A stretch of DNA of 64,000 nucleotides, taken from contig CM026394.1 of the NCBI GenBank assembly GCA_014843695.1, positions 41,338,196 to 41,402,195 on the forward strand, written 5' to 3'. Positions within the stretch are counted from its first letter, which is position 1. Each line of letters opens with the position of its first letter. Of the stretch, positions 42,727 to 54,700 are shown in pieces. The translations under genes were made by a program, and so were the position numbers. The notes under the pieces are model-generated. The model worked only from the letters and a program-made list of their open reading frames with translations, was not told the DNA's origin and did no database searches. The DNA comes from Archivesica marissinica. Lineage: Eukaryota; Mollusca; Bivalvia; Venerida; Vesicomyidae.

Positions 42727-45700
42727 CTATCTTTTGGAGAGAGTAATCCAGATTTCATCACTGGGATGTGTAACCAGTCCGTGGACGGGCTCAATCACTT
42801 GACCTTCAACCATCGTGACTTTGAACTTTCTCAGCATGGTTACCAAAGCAACGGAAGCTTCGGCGTAGGCAAATCTTTGGCCTGGGCAGACGCGCTTTCC
42901 AGCAAAACCGAATGGCGAGAATGACAGATTGGATCTCTCCTTGGCATGCTCGTGTGTGAACCTGTCTGGATCAAACCTGAAAAGTAATATTTGTTTTGGA
43001 CACAATCCCGTATGGTAGTATCATTGAGAGGCAGGGAGGAGGTGGCCACAATCTCGTATGGCCCATACATTATCATTGAGAAACAGGGGGCAGTGAGGTG
43101 GTGGCCACAATCCCGTATGGCAGTATCATTGAGAAACAGGGGCAGGAAGGTGGTGGCCACAATCCTGTATGGCAGTATCATTGAGAAACAGGCAGGTAGA
43201 TGGTGGCCACAATCCTGTATGGCAGTATCATTGAGAAACCGGCAGGTAGATGGTGGCCACAATCCTGTATGGCCCATACATTATCATTGAGAAACAGGGA
43301 CAGGAAGGTGGTGGCCACAATCCCGTATGGCAGTATCATTGAGGGGCAGGGAGGTGGTGGCCACAATCCCGTATGGCAGTATCATTGAGAAACAGGGGCA
43401 GGGAGGTGGTGGCCACAATCCCGTATGGCAGTATCATTGAGAAACGGGGGCAGGAAGGTGGTGGCCACAATCCCGTATGGCAGTATCATTGAGAAACAGG
43501 GGCAGGGAGGTGGTGGCCACAATCCTGTATGGCAGTATCATTGAGAAACAGGGGCAGGGAGGAGGTGGCCACAATCCTGTATGGCAGTATCATTGAGAAA
43601 CAGGGGCAGGTAGGTGGTGGCCACAATCCCGTATGGCAGTATCATTGAGAAACAGAGGCAGGTAGGTGGTGGGCAGTATCATTGAGAAACAGGGAGGAGG
43701 TGGCCACAATCCTGTATGGCAGTATCATTGAGAAACAGAGGCAGGTAGGTGGTGGCCACAATCCCGTATGGCAGTATCATTGAGAAACGGGGGCAGGGAG
43801 GTGGTGGCCACAATCCCGTATGGCAGTATCATTGAGAAACGGGCAGGGAGGAGGTGGCCACAATCCCGTATGGCAGTATCATTGAGAAACAGGGGCAGGG
43901 AGGTGGGGGTTGACGTAATGCACTATCGTTCAGGGGTGGTGTGGACACCTGGGGTTGGTTTGTATACTTACTGATCGGGCAGTGGAAACACAGACTCGTC
44001 TTTACCAGCTACACCAATGGCATGAATCACAGGTGTCTGAAAGACAGGACAATGTTTAAACCTTTACAATCAGCATCTCTTCCCACATGCTGCCATTCCA
44101 CACCAAACCTTTACAATCAGCATCTCTTCCCACATGCTGCCATTTCACACCAAACCTTTACAATCAGCATCTCTTCCCACAGGCTGCCATTCCACACCAA
44201 ACCTTTACAATCAGCATCTCTTCCCACAGGCTGCCATTCCACACCAAACCTTTACAATCAGCATCTCTTCCCACAGGCTGCCATTCCACACCAAACCGTT
44301 ACAATCAGCATCTCTTCCCACATGCTGCCATTCCACACCAAACCTTTACAATCAGCATCTCTTCCCACCAAACCTTTACAATCAGCATCTCTTCCCACCA
44401 AACCTTTACAGTCAGCATCTCTTCCCACCAAACCTTTACAATCAGCATCTCTTCCCACCAACCTTTACAATCAGCATCTCTTCCCACAAATCTTTACAAT
44501 CAGCATCTCTTCCCACAGGCTGCCATTCCACACACCAAACCTTTACAATCAGCATCTCTTCCCACATGCTGCCATTCCACACCAAACCTTTACAATCAGC
44601 ATCTCTTCCCACAGGCTGCCATTCCACACCAAACCTTTACAATCAGCATCTCTTCCCACCAAACCTTACAATCAGCATCTCTTCCCACCAAACCTTTACA
44701 ATCAGCATCTCTTCCCACCAAACCTTTACAATCAGCATCTCTTCCCACCAAACCTTTACAATCAGCATCTCTTCCCACATGCTGCCATTCCACACCAAAC
44801 CTTTACAATCAGCATCTCTTCCCACAGGCTGCCATTCCACACCAAACCTTTACAATCAGCATCTCTTCCCACATGCTGCCATTCCACACCAAACCTTTAC
44901 AATCACTCTTCCCACAGGCTGCCATTCCACACCAAACCTTTACAATCAGCATCTCTTCCCACAGGCTGCCATTCCACACCAAACCTTTACAATCAGCATC
45001 TCTTCCCACCAAACCTTTACAATCAGCATCTCTTTCCACCAAACCTTTACAATCAGCATCTCTTCCCACCAAACCTTTACAATCAGCATCTCTTCCCACC
45101 AAACCTTTACAATCAGCATCTCTTCCCACAGGCTGCCATTCCACACCAAACCTTTACAATCAGCATCTCTTCCCACAGGCTGCCATTCCACACCAAACCT
45201 TTACAATCAGCATCTCTTCCCACAGGCTGCCATTCCACACCAAACCTTTACAATCAGCATCTCTTCCCACAGGCTGCCATTCCACACCAAACCTTTACAA
45301 TCAGCATCTCTTCCCACAGGCTGCCATTCCACACCAAACCTTTACAATCAGCATCTCTTCCCACCAAACCTTTACAATCAGCATCTCTTCCCACCAAACC
45401 TTTACAATCAGCATCTCTTCCCACCAAACCTTTACAAGCAGCATCTCTTCCCACAGGCTGCCATTCCACACCAAACCTTTACAATCAGCATCTCTTCCCA
45501 CAGGCTGCCATTCCACACCGTTAATATTTTATTGCAACTTTTTCCATAATGACGAATACAATTTACAATTATATATCACAATAACATTAGTCATATTTAT
45601 AAAACTCGATAATATAATTGCGCAGGCATGCTAAAACCAATTTCAGGAACAAAGTAGGGGGTAGATCTTATAGTGTGTGTGCCTATTGCATATAAGCAGT

Positions 45701-48700
45701 ATATGGAGATATACCGAGTAATAGGCCTACTCTGTTGTGGAGTAAACGATCAAATTTCAACAATTAGTGTTTGTAATAAAACATATATCAAAGGGAGACA
45801 AATCTTATAGTAAAATCAAAGGGAGACAAATCTTATAGTAATTTGTCAGTGTAAGAGTTGTCTATTTTATTACGCACGATATTTTTGGAATGAATTCTGG
45901 GGGATAAATATGGCAGGAGGTTCACACTTGTTGTCAAGCAGCAGACGCCATCGTTCCTACAAGTTTTAATATAGCAAAACTCTCCCATGGTTTAATGTTC
46001 TAGCAGGTTGTCAAGCAGCAGACGCCATCATTCCTGCAAGTTTTAATATAGCAAAACTCTCCCATGGTTTAATGTTCTAGCAGGTTGTCGAGCAGCAGAC
46101 TCCATCGTTCCTGCAAGTTTTAATATAGCAAAACTCCCATGGTTTAATGTTCTAGCAGGTTGTCGAGCAGCAGACTCCATTGTTCCTGCAAGTTTTAATA
46201 TAGCAAAACTCCCATGGTTTAATGTTCTAGCAGGTTGTCAAGCAGCAGACTCCATTGTTCCTACAAGTTTTAATATAGCAAAACTCTCCCATGGTTTAAT
46301 GTTCTAGCAGGTTGTCAAGCAGCAGACTCCATTGTTCCTACAAGTTTTAATATAGCAAAACTCTCCCATGGTTTAATGTTCTAGCAGTCACTGGGGTGGA
46401 GCTAAGTGAATCTGACATGACACTAATTCCCTTATATACTTGACGGCATTAAAAACGCAACATTTTAGAATTTTATTTTCTATGTACATACTCTATATTG
46501 CAAATATTTTTCTAGCGATACACTTTAACTGTGAATTATTACATGAAACTGTGAGAAATGGATTATTTTAGGTGATTGTCTAGTGCATAGACTGGCTTAA
46601 TGAAATTAATAATTATATGGGTTGAAATTCAATGTTGATTAACTTATGTACATGAACAAAACCCTCCCTCAGTAAAGATTTTGTTTGTTTGTTTGTTCGG
46701 GTTTTACGTCTGCATCAGCACCATTTTGGGCTATATCGTCGGTGGTGGGCAGTTTACCGAACAATACTTTCCTGGGAAGGCTCCAGCAGTTGGTGCACCA
46801 ACTTCCGTAATAAGCAGCCAACTTTTTCATATAAATGAGACACGGTCTGAGTGGGACTCAAAAATCAGTAATGATAATGTTACAGTGGCATAGATGTCAG
46901 CGACCATAACCACGGAGGCGGGACCTCAGTAAAGGTAGAAAGTAGGGATGGCAACGAATATTCGCTCGAACGTCCAAATATTCAAATACTATTCCAGTAT
47001 TCAAATATTCGGAAAAAAATATATTGTCCTCAAAAATGCCACCTGCTCAGTCACACGTTTGGAAATGCTTGACTAGCTCTGAGAATAAGAAAACTGCTAG
47101 GTGTAATATATGCACATTGGATTTACCATTTGCGGGTACAATATCAATCTCAATAATCATTTGAAGAAGATGACGTTTACGCGTAAAACAGAATTAGGTT
47201 AGTTTGGCAATTTTCATAAGAGTGAGTGATTTTGAGTTTTTGATAGAATTCTATCGAATATTCGAATACCATCCCGACTGAACATTGGAATAGTATAATC
47301 GCTATTCGTTGCCATCCCTAGTAGAAAGACATAAGACGAAAGTGTTTCACCATGAAAATGGTCGAGGCATACAAGTCACATGAAATATTCCCTAGAAACA
47401 GTTCACATCAACTAGGCAATGCGTGGATATTTCACCGATTCCTAGTGAAAATGGCCCCCAATTGGTCAAAACGGCTCCCTAGCAGTATGTTTTGACTAGG
47501 GGCCATTTTAACGTGCACCCATTTCACCTAGGGTCAGGAAACTACCCTGGTTTGTAGAATGTTGATGCTGCTTCCGATGGCCTAACCTCTTCATGTGCGA
47601 TATTATCCCCACCTTCCACCCAATCATACACCCTCATGTGTGATATTATCCCCACCTTCCACCCAATCATACACCCTCATGTGTGATATTATCCCCACCT
47701 TCCACCCAATCATACACCCTCATGTGCGATATTATCCCCCACCCAATCATACACCCTCATGTGCGATATTATCCCCACCTCCCACCCAATCATACACCCT
47801 CATGTGCGATATTATCCCCACCCAATCATACACCCTCATGTGCAATATTATCCCCACCCAATCATTCACCCTCATGTGCGATATTATCCCCACCCAATCA
47901 TACACCCTCATGTGCAATATTATCCCCCACCCAATCATTCACCCTCATGTGCGATATTATCCCCCACCCAATCATACACCCTCATGTGCAATATTATCCC
48001 CCACCCAATCATTCACCCTCATGTGCGATATTATCCCCCACCCAATCATACACCCTCATGTGCAATATTATCCCCCACCCAATCATTCACCCTCATGTGC
48101 GATATTATCCCCCATACAGACCTAAAGTCTTAAATAATAAAATCTAAATGCTACATGTTTGTTTATCCGGAACAAGTCAAAGCCTTTTCGGACCCTTACA
48201 TTCTTTGGAATCTTGTGTCCACCTATTTCCGAGTCAAAGTCCTGGAAGCGAGCGGCCCACGGTGCAACTACAGCGCAACGCATCGTTTCATCAATAACGT
48301 GCCGTAAATATCTGTATAGAAATATAAACTTATTTCAGTTTCGCAGACAATATTGCATATGCACTGTACTTTCTACTATACTGAATAACACGTCATAAAT
48401 CTGGAAATATAGTCGAACAAAATTAATCGCTCCATTACACACATATACCAGTATACATATCATGAGTAATCATCTATGAAAGTTTGGGGCACCCAATAAT
48501 AAATTGGAAAGAGGTAACCATACAAGCAGGTTGCTTTCTCCTCAATCATACTTGTATGTACAAAATATTTGACTATTTTAATTCATAGAAATAAATATTG
48601 TTTAAACTAATGAATTGGGAGATTTTAAGTAATGTCCGTATCTACATGCAATACCTATCAAGGCCCGCACTGGCGATCGCCAGCATGTCCGTAGCTACAT

Positions 48701-51700
48701 GCAATACCTATCAGGGCCCGCGCTGGCGATCGCCAGCATGTCCGTATCTACATGCAATACCTATCAGGGCCCGCGCTGGCAATCGCCAGCATGTCCGTAT
48801 CTACATGCAATACCTATCAGGGCCCGCGCTGGCAATCGCCAGCATGTCCGTATCTACATGCAGTACCTATCAGGCACAGCGCTGGCGATCGCCAGCATGT
48901 CCGTATCTACATGCAATACCTATCAGGGCTGGCGATCGCCAGCATGTCCGTATCTACATGCAATACCTATCAGGGCCCGCGCTGGCAATCGCCAGCATGT
49001 CCGTATCTACATGCAATACCTATCAGGGCCCGCGCTGGCAATCGCCAGCATGTCCGTATCTACATGCAGTACCTATCAGGGCACAGCGCTGGCGATCGCC
49101 AGCATGTCCGTATCTACATGCAATACCTATCAGGGCTGGCGATCGCCAGCATGTCCGTATCATGCAATACCTATCAGGGCCCGCGCTGGCAATCGCCAGC
49201 ATGTTGTGTATCTACATGCAATACTATCAGGGCCCGCGCTGGCGATCGCCAGCATGTCCGTATCTACATGCAATACCTATCAGGCCCGCGCTGGCGATCG
49301 CCAGCATGTTCGTATCTACATGCAATACTATCAGGGCCCGCGCTGGCGATCGCCAGCATGCCCGTATCTACATGCAATACCTATCAGGGCCCGCGCTGGC
49401 GATCGCCAGCATGTCCGTATCCACATGCAATACCTATCAGGGCCCGCGCTGGCGATCGCCAGCATGTCCGTATCTACATGCAATACCTATCAGGGCCCGC
49501 GCTGGCGATCGCCAGCATGTCCGTATCTACATGCAGTACCTATCAGGGCACAGCGCTGCAGATCGCCAGCATGTCCGTATCTTCATGCAATACCTATCAG
49601 GGCCCGCGCTGGCGATCGCTAGCATGTCCGTATCTACATGCAATACCTATCAGGGCCCAGCGCTGGCCAAATGGCTAAAATATGGCAAAATTGGCTAATA
49701 AAAACTCAGTTTGCGAAAATGATAAAAACGGCAAAAATCTGTAAAATATCCAAAAATTCAGTTGTAGTTTATGGGAATACAGCAATTAAGTGGTGCAATT
49801 GATATATTAAAATATATTATAAATATTCTGTTTGGGAAAAATGGCGTGCGCCGGGCGGTATTGGCTAAAGGAAGCACAGATTTGGATCCAAAAAATTAAG
49901 AGCCAGAGCAGGCCCTGCCTATCATGCACCCCACCTGAATCTTTGGCTGGGAAGTATGTCAAATTGATACAATGCTCGCCAGATTGGACAGGTTAGTTTC
50001 CTCCAACAAGAATGACGAAACATATGCTTTCATTCGCACCAACGATAATAATTTACAGTCAAACCTGCATTAAGCAGCCAGCCAAGGGAATCACAGAAAG
50101 TGGCTGCTTAGCACAGGTGGCTGCTTAATAGAGGTCAAATGTATAATAAAACAACATATTGGGACTCTGGAAACTGGCTGCTTAATACAGACAGGTTGGC
50201 TGCTTAATAGAGGTCAAATGTGTAATAAAACAACATATTGGGAATCTGGAAACTGGCTGCTTAATGGAATGGAGGTGACCGTTAACACAGGTTTGACTGT
50301 ATATAATCATTGTAAAACGATTAAAGTTGGTACCGTTTTTAGCCAATTTATTGATTTATTTGTGAACATAATACGCTTACTTACACCAAGTCAGCCATAT
50401 TTGTATGATCCACATCATCGCCTCCCAGCACCCGTTTGATTTCGCTCACCAGTTTGTCTTGACAGTCTTGGTGCGTTGCCAAGAAATATAATCCCCATGT
50501 CAACACTGCAAAGAGTTCACGGTTAATTGAAACATTGTTCAAACTTGCCAAATATTCTAGCTAAATGTAACAAGGAAATTCTGACGCGTTAACAAATTCA
50601 GTAAATAAAATAATACTAGAGCGGAATGACAGGGGCCCGTTCTTTAGCCTCGCCCTTTTGCCTTTGTAAGTTATTTTTTTAAATTTATATACCGGTTTTT
50701 AATTTATATACCAGTAAGCCTCAACAGACGAGCGCCTTCGGGCGAGCAGACCTATATAAACTAGAACGGGTGGGCCCTATTCACAAAGATGTACTGCCCT
50801 ACTGCCTCTTTGATCAGGCATAATTAGCTGATATTCACCTTATATTAGCAACATTTTATAAGGGGTAACACCCCCCCAATTGCCCCCTCATACACCTACA
50901 TATTAGCCAAATTTTATAGGGGGTAACCCCCCAATTGCCCCCTCCAACACCTACATATTAGCAACATTTTATAAGGTGTAACCCCCCATTGCCCCCTCCT
51001 ACACCTACATATTAGCAAAGTTTTATAGGGGTAACATCCCAATTGCCCCCCGCCTACACGGCTCAAAATGCTCCCTTTTCTGACACACCCTGCCCCTTTT
51101 TCCACTCTGGAATAAACCCTAATCATGTTTAAGTATATCAAATAACAGGAATCAACATTTCTGTTAGTAGCTAACTATCAGGAAGTGTCTTAGCAGTATT
51201 TGTGCAGATAACTACACCGACAAGTGAGTCTTGTGCTGGTACCTAAACTAGCAGGAAGTGAGTCTTGTGCTGGTACCTGAACTAGCAGGATGTGAGTCTT
51301 GTGCTGGTACCTGAACTAGCAGGATGTGAGTCTTGTGTTGGTACCTAAACTAGCAGGAAGTGAGTCTTGTGCTGGAACCTAAACTAGCAGGAAGTGAGTC
51401 TTGTGCTGGTACCTGATCTAGCAGGATGTGAGTCTTGTGTTGGTACCTGAACTAGCAGGAAGTGAGTCTTGTGCTGGTACCTGAACTAGCAGGAAGTGAG
51501 TCTTGTGCTGGTACCTGAACTAGCAGGAAGTGAGTCTTGTGCTGGTACCAGAACTAGCAGGAAGTGAGTCATGTGCTGGTACATTAACTAACAAGAAGTG
51601 AGTCTTGTGCTGGTACCTGAACTAACAAGAAGTGAGTCTTGTGCTGGTACCTGAATTAGCAAGAAGTGAGTCTGTGCTGGTACCTGAATTAGCAAGAAGT

Positions 51701-54700
51701 GAGTCTGTGCTGGTACCTAAACAAACAGGAAGTGAGTCTTGTGCTAGTACCTGAATTAGCAAGTGAGTCTGTGCTGGTACCTAAACTAACAGGAAGTGAG
51801 TCTTGTGCTGGTACCTGTTCTAGCAGGAAGTGAATCTTGTGCTGGTACCTGAACTAACAGGAAGTGAGTCTTGTGCTGGTACCTGTACTAGCAGGAAGTG
51901 AATATTGTGCTGGTACCTGAACAAACAGGAAGTGAGTCTTGTGCTGGTACCTGAACTAACAGGTAGTGAGTCTTGTGCTGGTACCTGAACTAACAGGAAG
52001 TGAGTCTTGTGCTGGTACCTGAACAGTTCAGGTATTATCTGGAATACTTGGAAATGAACTAGGTTCAAGCTGCCTGTATGTGCAATCCTCCGCATTTTAT
52101 GTTACTTTCATTTTGTTACAATTGCTTATCTCTGTCTGGTTCCTAGCCTGCAGGTAATACAACTGTTCTCCAATCTCAAACTCGGTCTCAAGCTTATGAT
52201 TGGTTCAGCCGAGAGTAAATCTCGGAATAAACAAATCGTATCACCCGAGCTTGAGATTTGAGAAAAGTTTTATAACCTCCAGGCCAGGAACCAGACAAGA
52301 CCATCTACCAGAGTTGATCGTGGTGAGTGGGACAGATCTACACATGTTCTACATACCGGTGGTATGTGCTTGGTTACTCACAATTTCCTGTGGTATGGAA
52401 TCCTCCAATTACGTATACGAGGGCGTCGCAGTTCTGTACCTCCTCATCGTCTGTATAGTCCAGCAGTAAATCCAGTAGTAATTCCTCCCCGTGCTGGGGC
52501 GGCTCGTCTTTACGGTGCTGTACCATACGCTTCACAACAGCTGCCAACTTCTTCTTGCCTATATAAGTAACAGACAATTGTGGTAGTAGTCGTGATTCTA
52601 AAATGAACAGTCTTTCATATTGGAATTTAAAACCGAAGTCTTGTGTCGGTGCTTTACACCATGCACGTTAAAGAACCAGAGGAGACTCTGGAATGGGTCT
52701 CTGTTTGTATCATTGCACTATCCTCCAAAAATCTAAAATGACTAATCTCTTCAGGAGGCGTCACTCATATGGGCAACCGGGAGCGACGATAAATAAATGT
52801 AAAACACACACACACACAAGGTAGTCGTGATAGCGCTATCGCTTCAGGTGCGAAAGGACGGAGTTCTAGCCCTGCTGGAGCCGTTACGATTGTGCACTTA
52901 TGCAAGGTATTTAAATTCCACGTGCCTCTTCTCTCCCCCTCGTGGCGATGGATTCCAGCAGGAATGAGGTCTCGAGAGTGATTAGCCCTTTCCTTCATAG
53001 AGATTTAGGTTAATATACTATTATATCACCATACAAACGACAGCCATTTAGCTATCATGCAGTGGATAAGTATTCGCCATATCTATCCCACCTCCATAGA
53101 TATTACTGGGACTTCATAGAGATTTAGGTTAATATACTATTATATCTCCATACAAACGACAGCCATTTATCTATCATGCAGTGGATAAATAGTCGCCATA
53201 TCTATCCCACCTCCGTATATATTACTGGGACTACATGAGATTCTGGCCTTTATTATGAACATTGGTTTGGCTACTACATTGTCAATGTATGTCGTATTGG
53301 TAAAGGCGTCAAGAGGTGCTTCTATGAGGGAAAGGGTTAAGCAGCCACCTGAGATAAGCAGCCACTTTCTGCGATTCCCTTGGCTGGCTGTTTAACACAG
53401 GTTTGCCTGTACGTATAGCAATTATTGTACTTACTTTAAAACAGGTCAATAATGAATTTAGGGATGGCAACGAATAGCGATTTTACTATTCGATTTTCTT
53501 CCTGTAAGGCCATGCAAATATGATGGCGACTCATTCAGTTATTGTTATCGGCCACTGTACATTCATGGGCGTTTTCACAAATGAAGCTATTGTAACTTTA
53601 TGAAACTGCTTTCCGTTGAAGGGTGTTTCTTTTTCAAATGATTATTCAGATTTATATTTTACCCGAATATGTTAAATCTAGGGATGGCAACGAATAGCAA
53701 TTTTGCTATTTGAATATTCGGTCGAGAAGGTATTCGAATATTCGATCGGGAAGGTATTCGAATATTCAATAGATAAAAACTCAAAATCACTCGAACTCTC
53801 ATAAAATCACTTGAACTGTTGTTTTCTGTCAGAACGACTGAATGCTTTCCAAACGTGTGATTGAGCGGGCGGCATATTTGACGACAATATCATAAAAATC
53901 GTACTTTAAATAGTACGATTTGGTAATATTGAGCAGTTAATTAAATAATTAAGATAAATGGAGGTGGATGTTGTTGCAAAGTGTCTGTAATACTTCAAAG
54001 GGATGTTCTCGTCTACTCGTTCTCCTACTGTAAATATCTGATGACATGGCACAATGTGTCAATTAACACTCGCCATGGATGCGACCACAATATTTACACA
54101 TCCTGTGGCGATTTCATTTGTATTTGAAGGTTTTATGATGGTTTCAAAAGAAAACAACATTTTTGATTTTATGACAGTTTATTTCATTTTTGCAAATATA
54201 ATATTTTTTCGGTCGAGAAGGTATTCGAATATTCGATAGATAAAAACTCAAAATCGTTTGAGTGAATATTCGGTGCCATCCCTAATAATGATTCATTTTT
54301 AAGATCCTACCATCTGAGATAATTTTATGGCCAGCTTCGGTTGGGGGTTCCGTCAGCCTGTGTTCTAATTCTGCCCATATCTGGAATACAACGAAACATT
54401 CAATGAATTCTTGCACAAATGTTTGTTTACCTAAAATTTGTTTCACAACAAGAGAGTTACATTCTTGTGCGTGTTTACGTAGAATGTGCTGCGCAACAAG
54501 ATAATTTAAGGACAGCTAAGGTCATAGTGTGAGTTTACCTTTGGACCAGTTCATTTATCAAAATGGGTAATTTTGTCTAAAAATAGTAATATTACTGGCA
54601 AAGTGTGCAGATCCTGATGAGACAGCTAGTCACGAGTCTGTTCATCTGGATCTACACTTTTTGTAAGCCTATTTAGAGGTCTGTAGTGTTGAAAGGGTTA

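Noticed and set aside
42840..43277. 145-aa minus-strand frame overlapping the last CYP20A1 exon
   Set aside because: It is the wrong frame of that exon joined to translated 52-bp repeats.
43941..45634. Overlapping 470-527 aa frames (FTISISSHQ, PLQSASLPT)
   Set aside because: Products of the 47/28-bp array; only the small minus-strand P450 exon at 43972-44036 is real here.
48598..49698. Three plus-strand frames of about 300-366 aa
   Set aside because: All three frames of the same 53-bp repeat are open, which is not how a gene looks.
51215..52028. 34-bp units with GTGAGT as decoy donors of CYP20A1
   Set aside because: The GTGAGT is on the plus strand, while CYP20A1 is transcribed from the minus strand.
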